DNA of 23,505 nt, taken from assembly GCA_900542045.1 (NCBI GenBank), contig UQMI01000051.1:1-23505 (forward strand), written 5' to 3'. Below are positions 1 through 6,921 of the stretch, piece after piece. A program made the translations under genes and the position numbers. A model generated the notes under the pieces. The model was not told where the DNA came from and ran no database searches. It saw only the letters and a program-made list of their open reading frames with translations. Each line of letters starts with the position of its first letter. Positions within the stretch are counted from its first letter, which is position 1. The stretch comes from an uncultured Blautia sp. GTDB taxonomy: Bacteria; Bacillota; Clostridia; Lachnospirales; Lachnospiraceae.

Positions 1-55
1 TCGATAAAATCCGCTCTTCTTATACTTTTAAAAATCTTTCATGAAACAACCCTGC
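1..55. repeat. Left copy of 55-bp terminal inverted repeat
   Basis: Bases 1-55 are the exact reverse complement of 23451-23505; identity stops at base 56. The repeat is AT-rich in its outer part (for example ATCTTTCATGAAACAACCC at 35-53) and holds no gene. The real repeat may continue outside the window. It could be the edge of an insertion sequence or other dispersed element present in inverted copies, or a k-mer overlap left by assembly. I do not recognise it as the end of a named IS family. Confidence 0.9.
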
Positions 56-183
56 GGGACAGCTGCGATGCATGGCATGAAGTATAACGGATCCGGTATT
101 GCATGGGGGGAGACTGCGTTTTGGAGAAAACACAGAATTCGAAATCGCTGCGGCGGTATGCCGACATGATTCTGCAATTTAGC

Positions 184-212
184 TTGACAAAGTATTAAAG
201 GGGAAGTACAAT
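184..212 (+). promoter_or_regulatory. Sigma-A type promoter for the symporter gene
   Basis: A perfect -35 box TTGACA (184-189) is followed after 17 bases by TACAAT (207-212). Transcription would start near 219, leaving a leader of about 200 bases before the symporter start codon. This is one of the best-matching promoters in the window. Confidence 0.75.
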
Positions 213-218
213 AAAACA

Positions 219-417
219 CAGGACAAAAAAATAACACATTTACAGGAGTACAACGGCGTATAATCAAAGGTGGTTATGCGCCTTTTCATTATCGACTGCG
301 GTACGGAAGCAAAAAACAAAAGGTGCCGTACAGAGGTAATACCCCTTTGGCTCAGACAAGGGAACGTGCAGGAGATGAAGGATTGGGGACAGGTAAATGT
401 TGAGAGGGAGGAAGTCT
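219..417 (+). promoter_or_regulatory. Long structured leader of the symporter mRNA
   Basis: The first hairpin pairs GGCGTATAA (255-263) with TTATGCGCC (274-282): nine pairs including one G-U, followed by TTTT, so it could act as a weak terminator or attenuator. The second pairs GTACGG (301-306) with CCGTAC (326-331). A third possible stem pairs CCCTT with AAGGG (about 343-363). The leader of about 200 bases suggests RNA-level control. Glycine riboswitches often precede AGCS genes in Firmicutes, but I could not align this leader to that consensus, so I name no class. Confidence 0.4.
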
Positions 418-1821
418 ATGTATGATGCAATTAATAACTTTGTCACTTCGATAAATGGTGTTGTCTGGGGCTGGGGGATGATCCTTCTGCTTCTTGGCAC
501 ACATGTATTTCTGACCATTCGGACAAAAGGAATCCAGAGAAAGATTTTCAAAGGGATCCGCCTTTCTGTTACAAAGGATCCGGAAGCAGAGGGAGAAGTA
601 AGTCAGTTTGGAGCCTTGACTACTGCGCTTGCCGCTACTATTGGAACGGGAAATATTATCGGTGTGGGAACAGCCATTGCTCTGGGCGGGCCCGGTGCCG
701 TGCTTTGGTGCTGGCTTACCGGTGTATTTGGTATTGCCACAAAATATGCGGAATCTCTGATTTCTGTAAAATACAGAGTAAAAACTGCGGATGGAAGAAT
801 GCAGGGCGGTGCCATGTATGCTTTGGAGCGCGGATTGAACATGAAATGGCTGGGCATGATCTTTGCGATTTTCGGCGGTTTTGCTTCTTTCGGTATTGGC
901 TGCGCCACACAGGTCAATGCCATCGCTTCTGTATGCAAAGAAAACCTGGGAATTCCGGAACCGGTAATTGGAGTGCTTACAGCCATTCTTGTTGCCCTGG
1001 TTATTTTCGGCGGAATCAAATCCATTGCCAGTGTATGTGAAAAGCTGGTGCCCTTTATGGCGATTTTTTATGTATTGGGCTGTCTGGTCATTCTGTTCAT
1101 CAATTATGACTATATTCTCCCGTCTCTCAAGGTAATCGTAGAACTGGCTTTTCGTCCGGGGGCTGCAGCCGGCGGACTGGTTGGAGGCGGTCTGATGCAG
1201 GCTATGCATTATGGAGTTGCCAGAGGTCTGTTTTCCAATGAGTCTGGCATGGGTTCAGCGCCCATTGCAGCCGCTGCGGCACAGACCAGGAACTCTGTCC
1301 GTCAGGCACTGGTGTCTATGACGGGAACGTTCTGGGATACGGTGGTAGTCTGCGCCATGACAGGTCTGGTTCTGGTATCCAGTATCATGAAGAATCCATC
1401 TATTGATATGTCCAGTATCAGTGACGGAGGAATCCTGACAACGCTGGCATTTGGCCAGATTCCGGTATTCGGTCCGGCAATTCTGATCGTGGGAATTGTT
1501 ACATTTGCATTTTCCACAATTCTGGGATGGTCTTATTATGGGGAACGGTGCGTAGAATATTTTGCAGGAAAGAAAATCCTGATTCCTTATCGTACGCTGT
1601 ATATTATAGTTGCGTTGATCGCTCCGGTAGTTTCTTTGAATCTGGTATGGCTGATCGCAGATACACTGAATGCGCTGATGGCGATTCCCAATCTGATCGC
1701 TGTATTGTTATTATCGCCGGTGATTGTGGCGGAAACAAAGAAATATATCAACAATGTGGATGAGAAGGATCCGGAGCCGGTTCCCTATCTGGAAGATATC
1801 CGCAAAGCCAGGAAAAAATAG
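418..1821 (+). CDS. AGCS family sodium:alanine/glycine symporter
   Basis: This 467-residue integral membrane protein belongs to the alanine/glycine:cation symporter family and should import a small neutral amino acid with sodium. Family motifs are visible: GTGNIIGV at residues 76-83, GGPGA at 90-94, and NESGMGSAP starting at residue 274. Many hydrophobic segments run along the whole length, and the size is normal for the family. I chose the ATG at 418 because GAGAGGGAGG (402-411) sits at the right distance; an in-frame ATG at 397 lies upstream of that site and lacks one of its own. The gene is alone, with its own promoter and a terminator at 1920-1963. The substrate (alanine, glycine or other) cannot be decided from sequence. 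Confidence 0.93.
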   Translation: MYDAINNFVTSINGVVWGWGMILLLLGTHVFLTIRTKGIQRKIFKGIRLSVTKDPEAEGEVSQFGALTTALAATIGTGNIIGVGTAIALGGPGAVLWCWLTGVFGIATKYAESLISVKYRVKTADGRMQGGAMYALERGLNMKWLGMIFAIFGGFASFGIGCATQVNAIASVCKENLGIPEPVIGVLTAILVALVIFGGIKSIASVCEKLVPFMAIFYVLGCLVILFINYDYILPSLKVIVELAFRPGAAAGGLVGGGLMQAMHYGVARGLFSNESGMGSAPIAAAAAQTRNSVRQALVSMTGTFWDTVVVCAMTGLVLVSSIMKNPSIDMSSISDGGILTTLAFGQIPVFGPAILIVGIVTFAFSTILGWSYYGERCVEYFAGKKILIPYRTLYIIVALIAPVVSLNLVWLIADTLNALMAIPNLIAVLLLSPVIVAETKKYINNVDEKDPEPVPYLEDIRKARKK

Positions 1822-1919
1822 ACGGATAAGGTCATTCCTGTAAAACGAAGAATAGAAGAGAATCGGGAGCTGGGGTGACTTCTGCAGGCCGGGGAAGGGC
1901 GGAAAAAAGAGTGAAACAG

Positions 1920-1963
1920 AGAGGGCTATTTCTGAAAAGAGATTTTCAGTATAGCCCTCTTTT
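1920..1963 (+). terminator. Intrinsic terminator after the symporter gene
   Basis: AGAGGGCTAT (1920-1929) pairs with ATAGCCCTCT (1951-1960). An inner stem, CTGAAAA with TTTTCAG, lies across a small mismatch, and a short T run follows. It lies about 100 bases after the symporter stop codon. Confidence 0.8.
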
Positions 1964-2018
1964 ACAGTCCAGAGGAACAGGATCCGGAGTGCTATCTGCA
2001 AGTCTGAGAAGAACAGTA

Positions 2019-2100
2019 CAGGATATCAGAATGCAAACAATGCAGGGGGCCAGAAAGCGAACAGGCAGGATATCAGAGTGCAAACAGTGCAGGGGGCCAG
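2019..2100. repeat. Two-copy 35-bp direct repeat
   Basis: Bases 2019-2053 and 2066-2100 match at 33 of 35 positions, both ending in GCAGGGGGCCAG, and are offset by 47 bases. They lie in gene-free DNA just before the longer tandem array and share no obvious sequence with it. Confidence 0.85.
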
Positions 2101-2315
2101 GAATCCCATCGCGAGGGATGTTTCTTGAATTCGGATCATGCTGCAGAATTCTGTGAAAGTACAGGAAAAGTGGAAATGTCTGGAGCATGTTTGCCGCCGC
2201 GGGCAGAGAAGTCTGCGAGGTGAGGTTGTCTTTTGGCATCAAAGAGAGGTTCCTGTCGGTGTGTTGTCTCAATTCTTTACGGAAAGATTATCTTGGCAGT
2301 TCTTTGGGCAGAAAG

Positions 2316-2780
2316 TACGGGTGGGAATGAGGTTTCTGCAGATAGTGGGGTACCGGGGAGGCAGAAAGTACGGGTGGAAATGAGGTTTCTGCGGATAGTG
2401 GGGTAATGAGAGGGAAGAAGTTACGGGTGAAAATAAGATTTCTGCGGATAGCGGGGTAATGAGGGAGAAGAAGTTACGGGTGAAAATAAGATTTCTGCGG
2501 ACAGTAGGGTACCGGGGAGGGAGAAGTTACGGGTGGGAATGAAGTTTCTGTGGACAGTGGTGTACCGAAGGGTGAGAAGTTACGGGTGGGAATGAGATTT
2601 CTGCGGACAGTAGGGTACCGAGGAGGGAGAAGTTACGGGTGAAAATGAGATTTCTGCGGATAGAGGGGTACTGGGGAGGAAGAAGTTACGGGTGAGAATG
2701 AAGTTTCTGTGGATAGAGGGGTACTGGGGAGGTAAAAGGTACAGGTGAGAATGAGGTTTCTGCGGGTAGTGCGGTATCGT
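2316..2780. repeat. Nine-copy 53-bp tandem repeat array
   Basis: Copies begin at 2316, 2369, 2422, 2475, 2528, 2581, 2634, 2687 and 2740; the last is degenerate at its 3' part. The period is exactly 53 bases for the eight full copies. Each starts TACGGGTG, continues with AATGAGGTTTCTGCGGATAG or a close variant, and ends in a purine-rich GGGAGGGAGAAGT-like tail. Copies differ at several positions, so the array is not freshly expanded. As 53 is not a multiple of three, it is unlikely to encode a repeat protein. There are no unique spacers, so it is not CRISPR. Confidence 0.93.
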
Positions 2781-2850
2781 ACAAGAAAAAAACTCCGAAA
2801 ATGTCCTGAGGTTATGAGAAAGAAACATTTCAGGGGTTTTGGAAAGAAAC

Positions 2851-2881
2851 TTTTCCTGGAGTGGACTCCAAATGGTATACG
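2851..2881 (+). promoter_or_regulatory. MerR-type operator-promoter with dyad
   Basis: The perfect dyad TGGAGT-GG-ACTCCA (2857-2870) is followed by a TATACG -10-like box at 2876-2881. A poor -35 candidate, TTTTCC (2851-2856), would leave a 19-base spacer with the dyad inside it. MerR-family regulators typically act on promoters with 19-20 base spacers and such GGAGT/ACTCC dyads. It lies about 50 bases before the MerR gene, so autoregulation, and control of larC behind it, is likely. Confidence 0.6.
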
Positions 2882-2943
2882 GATGAAGACAATTATGTTA
2901 CAATGAACAGGAGACGGGAGGAAAGGATAATGACATTGCGGAA

Positions 2944-3327
2944 GTGAGCAGAAAATATGATATTTCTCCAGATACGCTGCGCTATTATGAACGGGTGGGA
3001 CTGATTCCCCGGGTAGAACGGACCAGTGGGGGCATTCGGAATTATAATGAAGAATCCTGTCGGTGGATCGAGTTGGTAAAATGCATGCGCGGGGCAGGAG
3101 TACATATTGAAAGTCTGGTGGAATATTGTACATTGATGCAGCAGGGGAATTCTACGATCACAGTCAGAAAAGAACTTCTGGCAGAGGAAAGAGAAAAACT
3201 GCTGACAAAACAAAAAGAGATTCAGGAAACTCTGGAACGGCTGAATTATAAGATACAGGTTTATGAGGAAGCAGAAAAAACAGGTATCCTGAACTGGGAT
3301 AACAAAAAAGAGGAGAACAAAGATTAA
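2944..3327 (+). CDS. MerR family regulator, start region apparently frameshifted
   Basis: This is a DNA-binding transcription regulator. The frame reads SRKYDISPDTLRYYERVGL near its start, the winged-helix signature of MerR proteins, then a linker and a C-terminal coiled coil (about residues 75-112). It resembles MerR proteins that lack a metal-binding tail. The annotated start is GTG 2944, 127 residues, but the good ribosome binding site GGGAGG (2916-2921) serves ATG 2930, whose frame stops after five codons. In the gene's own frame the bases just before 2944 read I-A-E, matching the family's usual M-T-I-A-E-V-S beginning. One base thus seems missing near 2933-2936, by mutation or sequencing error. 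The gene stops one base before larC and probably shares its transcript. Confidence 0.72.
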   Translation: MSRKYDISPDTLRYYERVGLIPRVERTSGGIRNYNEESCRWIELVKCMRGAGVHIESLVEYCTLMQQGNSTITVRKELLAEEREKLLTKQKEIQETLERLNYKIQVYEEAEKTGILNWDNKKEENKD

Positions 3328-3328
3328 A

Positions 3329-4726
3329 ATGGGAAAGACATTATATTTGGAATGCTACAGCGGCATCAGCGGCGATATGACAGTGGCGGCTTTGCTGGAT
3401 CTGGGAGCGGATCCGAAGGTACTGGAAGAGGGATTAAAGAGTATGCCGGTGGACGGATATGATATCCGTATCTCCAGAGTGAAGAAATCAGGAGTGGATG
3501 CCTGTGATTTTGATGTAGTATTGGATCATATACATGAAAACCATGACCATGACATGGAATATCTTCATGGTCACAGCCATGAAGGTCATACCCATGACGA
3601 GCACGGCCATGGCCACAGCCATGAAGGTCATACCCATGACGAGCACAGCCATGGTCACAGCCATGAAGGTCATACCCATGACGAGCACAGCCATGAAGGT
3701 CATGCGCATGGCCATGCTCACAGTCACGGAGAGGGACATCACAGTCATGAACACCGGGGACTTCCGGAAATCCTGGGATTGATCCGTCAGGCAAAGATTA
3801 CAGACCGGGCAAAAGAGATGGCAGAGAGGATTTTCCAGGTCATTGCGGAGGCGGAGGCTCAGGCCCATGGACTTCCCGTGGATCAGGTGCATTTTCACGA
3901 AGTGGGTGCGGTGGATTCTATCGTGGATATTGTAGCGGCGGCTATTTGTCTGGATAACCTGGATGTTACAGAAATTATTGTGCCGGAGTTATATGAAGGC
4001 CGCGGAACGATTCGCTGCCAGCATGGAATTATTCCGGTACCGGTACCAGCAGTGGCAAATATTGCGGCTGCCCATGGCCTGAAGCTGCATATGACGGATA
4101 TCCAGGGGGAACTGGTAACTCCGACAGGAGCCGCTATCGCGGCGGCGCTGCGTACAGCAGACAAACTGCCGGAGCATTTCATCGTAGAAAAAATCGGTCT
4201 TGGCGCGGGAAAACGAGAATACAATACGCCGGGTGTAGTACGGGCAATGCTGATTCGGGAAGAAACAGGGGTCCAGGATATAGTATACAGGCTGGAAACC
4301 AATATTGATGACTGTACCGGAGAAATTCTGGGCTATGTGATGGAGCGGCTTTTGAAAGAAGGTGCCCGGGATGTAAGTTACACACCGGTTTATATGAAAA
4401 AGAACAGGCCGGCATATCAGTTGAATGTAATCTGCAGTGAAGCGGATGTCCATGCCATGGAAGAAATTATTTTCCAGGAAACTACCACTATTGGGATTCG
4501 CCGCATGAAAATGGAACGGACAGTACTGCGCAGAGAAATCAAAAAGCTGTCCACATCTCTGGGAGAAGTGCGGATCAAAGTCTGCAGACTGCATTCAGGA
4601 GTGCGTCTGTATGCGGAATATGAAGATGTGGCTGATATCAGCCGGCGTCTTGGAAAACCTTATTATGAGATTTATCTTCAAATACAGAGAGAGTTAAAAG
4701 ATAAGGAACAAGAATTATTACTCTGA
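3329..4726 (+). CDS. larC: Nickel-pincer cofactor biosynthesis protein LarC
   Basis: LarC inserts nickel into the bis-thiolated pyridinium mononucleotide to form the nickel-pincer nucleotide cofactor of lactate racemase and related enzymes, in a CTP-dependent reaction. The 465-residue protein begins YLECYSGISGDM (6-17), a hallmark of the LarC/DUF111 family, and has HFHEVGAVDSIVDI in the middle and a typical C-terminal half. Residues 67-142 form a His-rich insert, probably for holding nickel. In some lactobacilli the protein is split into LarC1 and LarC2 joined by ribosomal frameshifting; here it is one uninterrupted frame. It follows the MerR gene by one base, with GAGGAGAA upstream. No larA, larB or larE lies in the window, so the client enzyme is unknown. 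Confidence 0.95.
   Translation: MGKTLYLECYSGISGDMTVAALLDLGADPKVLEEGLKSMPVDGYDIRISRVKKSGVDACDFDVVLDHIHENHDHDMEYLHGHSHEGHTHDEHGHGHSHEGHTHDEHSHGHSHEGHTHDEHSHEGHAHGHAHSHGEGHHSHEHRGLPEILGLIRQAKITDRAKEMAERIFQVIAEAEAQAHGLPVDQVHFHEVGAVDSIVDIVAAAICLDNLDVTEIIVPELYEGRGTIRCQHGIIPVPVPAVANIAAAHGLKLHMTDIQGELVTPTGAAIAAALRTADKLPEHFIVEKIGLGAGKREYNTPGVVRAMLIREETGVQDIVYRLETNIDDCTGEILGYVMERLLKEGARDVSYTPVYMKKNRPAYQLNVICSEADVHAMEEIIFQETTTIGIRRMKMERTVLRREIKKLSTSLGEVRIKVCRLHSGVRLYAEYEDVADISRRLGKPYYEIYLQIQRELKDKEQELLL
3566..3691 (+). repeat. In-frame 42-bp repeat coding a His-rich linker
   Basis: Three consecutive 42-base units (3566, 3608, 3650) each code for HGHSHEGHTHDEH plus Gly or Ser, at LarC residues 80-121. 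They are followed by a decayed stretch of further His codons to about 3757. Near identity at the DNA level indicates recent duplication by slippage, so copy number may vary between strains. Confidence 0.92.
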
Positions 4727-4816
4727 TCAGAGGAATCTTTTTGTGGAGACCCTTCTGGAAAAGAGAATTGATGTGGCGGTATTTGCAGGTTCGTATGGGC
4801 GGTTGTGTTTTCACCC

Positions 4817-4846
4817 TTGACGGAGCTAAAAAGACCATGCTACAAT
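4817..4846 (+). promoter_or_regulatory. Promoter for the TPP riboswitch-thiC transcript
   Basis: TTGACG (4817-4822) and TACAAT (4841-4846) are separated by 18 bases, placing the start near 4853. A hairpin, CAGCA with TGCTG extended by GACA with TGTC, lies at about 4855-4889 at the very 5' end of the RNA. Confidence 0.65.
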
Positions 4847-4945
4847 AATAGAATCAGCAGGCGGACAGAAGAAATGCGTGTCTGCTGGGAGAAAATCAAA
4901 GCAAGGAAGAAGCTGCGGCGCAGTTTTTTCGTTGTTCCATATTGT

Positions 4946-5032
4946 GAAGGGGTGCTTGTGTAAGCAGGCTGAGAGTAAGCTGTATTGCTTTAACCCATAA
5001 CCTGATTTGGATAATGCCAACGTAGGGAAGAG
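4946..5032 (+). ncRNA. TPP riboswitch (THI element)
   Basis: The aptamer shows the conserved blocks in order: GGGGTGC (4949-4955), GGCTGAGAG (4967-4975), ACCC (4993-4996), ACCTGATTTGGATAATGCC (5000-5018) and AACGTAGGGA (5019-5028). GGGT and ACCC form P2, TGCTT and AAGCA form P3, and TTGG with CCAA forms P5. Thiamin pyrophosphate binding should reduce expression of thiC, 330 bases downstream. The closing P1 helix is hard to draw from the immediate flanks, as discussed in the findings. Confidence 0.95.
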
Positions 5033-5039
5033 AGTGCAT

Positions 5040-5077
5040 AAAACTGCGATATTCCTGCCTGGATACCGCAGTTTTTT
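5040..5077 (+). terminator. Riboswitch expression-platform terminator
   Basis: AAAACTGCG (5040-5048) pairs with CGCAGTTTT (5067-5075), and the T run continues to 5077. It begins eight bases after the aptamer, the normal place for a ligand-controlled terminator. A second copy of CGCAGTTTTTT lies before the aptamer at 4919-4929 and could compete for the same left arm. Confidence 0.8.
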
Positions 5078-5256
5078 GAATTTCTGCCCCGATAGGGGCA
5101 GAAATTCACGAGGAAGAAGCGAAGCGGATTCCGAGTAACCGCAAAGAAAACTGCCCCGGAAGGGGCAGAAATTCACGAGGAAGAAGCGAAGCGGATTCCG
5201 AGTAACCGCAAAGGGACTGCCCCGGAAGGGGCAGAAATTCACGAGGAAGAAGCGGA
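5078..5256. repeat. Three-copy 66-bp palindromic repeat in the thiC leader
   Basis: The unit TGCCCC-4 bases-GGGGCAGAAATTCACGAGG, followed by AAGAAGCGAAGCGGATTCC and GAGTAACCGCAAAG, occurs with its TGCCCC at 5085, 5152 and 5218; the third copy is cut short at about 5256. The first copy forms a perfect 13-pair stem, GAATTTCTGCCCC (5078-5090) with GGGGCAGAAATTC (5095-5107), around GATA. GCGG and CCGC can form a second stem in each full unit. It resembles the dispersed palindromic (BOX/REP-like) elements of bacteria. Confidence 0.9.
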
Positions 5257-5360
5257 TCCCCGGATCGTATGACACGGAATCCAATGATGGGAAAGGAACG
5301 ATACAAACGGATCTGATAAACAGATAAAAAGAGCTGAAAAACGGCAGGGAGGAAAGGAAA

Positions 5361-6671
5361 ATGGCAGACTATACTACGCAGATGGATGCGGCACGGAAGG
5401 GAATCGTAACTCCGCAGATGAAGATTGTGGCAGAGAAAGAGCATATGGATGTGGAGGCTCTGCGGGAACTGATGGCAAAGGGGGAAGTGATCATTCCCTG
5501 TAATAAAAAACATACCAGCTTAAATCCCAGCGGCGTGGGAGCAAAGCTGACCACCAAGATCAATGTCAACCTGGGTGTTTCCCGTGACTGGAAAGATGTG
5601 GATATGGAATACGAGAAAGTCCGTTCTGCTGTGGAGATGGGAGCAGAGGCCATTATGGATCTGAGCTCTTATGGAGACACCAGAACATTTCGCCGGAAGC
5701 TGACCAGTGATTGCCCGGCTATGATCGGCACCGTGCCAATTTATGATGCGGTAGTGTATTATCATAAAGCACTGGGACAGATCACTTCTGAAGAGTGGCT
5801 GGATATTGTGCGGATGCACGCAGAGGACGGCGTGGATTTTATGACGATCCACTGTGGAATGAACCGCGCCACAGCAGCACGTTTTAAGAAAAACAAACGT
5901 CTGATGAATATTGTTTCCAGAGGCGGATCCATTATGTTTGCCTGGATGGAAATGACAGGAAAGGAAAATCCTTTCTATGAATATTACGATGAGATCCTGG
6001 ATATCTGCCGGGAATACGATATTACCATGAGTCTGGGAGATGCCTGCCGTCCGGGATGTCTGGCAGATGCCACAGATACGGCGCAGATCGAAGAACTGGT
6101 GACGCTGGGTGAGCTGACTAAGAGGGCATGGGAAAAAGATGTACAGGTGATGGTGGAAGGGCCTGGTCATATGCCCATGCATCAGATTGCTGCCAATATG
6201 GAAATTCAGAAGACTCTGTGTCATGGAGCGCCGTTCTACGTATTGGGACCTCTGGTAACAGATGTGGCGCCTGGTTATGATCATATTACTGCAGCCATTG
6301 GAGGCGCCATGGCAGCCATGTCCGGCGCAGCCTTTCTGTGCTATGTAACTCCGGCAGAACATCTGCGTCTGCCCAATGCGGAAGACGTAAAAGAAGGGAT
6401 TGTGGCAGCCAAGATCGCTGCCCATGCGGCCGACATTGCAAAAGGGATTCCGGGGGCCATGGAATGGGATAACCGGATGAGTGATGCCAGAAAGCGGCTG
6501 GACTGGGAAGAAATGTTTGCACTGAGTATTGATCCGGAAAAAGCAAGACGTTACCGCAGTGAGGCAAAGCCGGAGAAGGAAGATACCTGCAGCATGTGCG
6601 GCAATTTCTGTGCAGTGAAAAACACCAACCGTATTCTGGAGGGAGAGATTGTCAGCATTTTCGATGAATGA
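5361..6671 (+). CDS. thiC: Phosphomethylpyrimidine synthase ThiC
   Basis: ThiC is a radical SAM enzyme that rearranges aminoimidazole ribotide into hydroxymethylpyrimidine phosphate, the pyrimidine part of thiamin. The 436-residue protein is the short form common in Clostridia. It contains [28 protein letters not shown] and [15 protein letters not shown], and ends with the non-canonical cluster motif C-x2-C-x4-C at Cys410, Cys413 and Cys418 for the [4Fe-4S] centre. GGGAGGAAAGG directly precedes ATG 5361. A TPP riboswitch upstream confirms the role. No other thi genes are in the window, so the rest of the pathway must be elsewhere. The transcript ends at the hairpins at 6752-6838. Confidence 0.98.
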   Translation: MADYTTQMDAARKGIVTPQMKIVAEKEHMDVEALRELMAKGEVIIPCNKKHTSLNPSGVGAKLTTKINVNLGVSRDWKDVDMEYEKVRSAVEMGAEAIMDLSSYGDTRTFRRKLTSDCPAMIGTVPIYDAVVYYHKALGQITSEEWLDIVRMHAEDGVDFMTIHCGMNRATAARFKKNKRLMNIVSRGGSIMFAWMEMTGKENPFYEYYDEILDICREYDITMSLGDACRPGCLADATDTAQIEELVTLGELTKRAWEKDVQVMVEGPGHMPMHQIAANMEIQKTLCHGAPFYVLGPLVTDVAPGYDHITAAIGGAMAAMSGAAFLCYVTPAEHLRLPNAEDVKEGIVAAKIAAHAADIAKGIPGAMEWDNRMSDARKRLDWEEMFALSIDPEKARRYRSEAKPEKEDTCSMCGNFCAVKNTNRILEGEIVSIFDE

Positions 6672-6751
6672 TCAGATACGGAAATACTATCGAGGGATGC
6701 TGGCGCGGAAAGACTGGAGCCTGTCCGGTGTTTTAGATTCCGGATTCTGAT

Positions 6752-6807
6752 AAAACAACAGGGTAATCCAGGAACCAAAAGGAGGTTCTGGATTACCCTG
6801 TTGTTTT
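6752..6807 (+). terminator. Strong terminator after thiC
   Basis: A stem of more than 20 pairs joins 6752-6776 (containing AACAGGGTAATCCAG) with 6783-6807 (containing CTGGATTACCCTGTT), with one bulged base. It ends in TTTT and lies about 80 bases after the thiC stop. Confidence 0.85.
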
Positions 6808-6838
6808 ACGGAAAAAGGATTAGGGACTTTTTCCGTAA
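6806..6838. terminator. Second, probably bidirectional hairpin between convergent genes
   Basis: TTACGGAAAAAG (6806-6817) pairs perfectly with CTTTTTCCGTAA (6827-6838) around nine bases. It touches the thiC terminator and lies about 85 bases beyond the purF stop on the other strand, so it may serve purF as well as thiC. Confidence 0.65.
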
Positions 6839-6921
6839 TTTATAAACAGGCAAGGTTATGGAAGATATTGGTAAAGGATGTGAGGAACATAACCCTGCCG
6901 GTTTACTGCTGTAAAATCGAT

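Larger units (their letters stand above)
1822..2850. other. About 1 kb region without a convincing gene
   Basis: This stretch holds the symporter terminator, a 35-bp direct repeat and a 53-bp tandem array. Short open frames exist on both strands but have no start with a ribosome binding site and no family-like sequence. Frames inside the array only read the repeat in three phases. Bases 2101-2315 hold nothing I can name. Confidence 0.6.

Noticed and set aside
103..198. Possible 31-residue peptide starting MGGDCVLEKT
   Set aside because: No ribosome binding site, overlap with the -35 box of the symporter promoter, and no recognisable family.
219..417. Glycine riboswitch before the symporter
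   Set aside because: Fragments such as GGCTCAGACAAGGG recall the motif, but the paired core could not be aligned.
2316..2780. CRISPR array
   Set aside because: The units follow one another directly with no unique spacers, and the whole 53-base period is repeated.
2580..3133. Minus-strand open frames rich in Pro, Ser and His
   Set aside because: They read the 53-bp repeat and the antisense of the MerR gene; the repeat is not a multiple of three and there is no start signal.
3366..3898. Minus-strand and alternate plus-strand frames with His/Asp-rich or Met/Thr-rich repeats
   Set aside because: They are shadows of the repetitive His-rich segment of larC, which itself is a clear family member.
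4719..4745. Weak terminator right after larC
   Set aside because: CTCT-GATC-AGAG followed by a T run a few bases later gives only four pairs and overlaps the larC stop codon; too weak to call.
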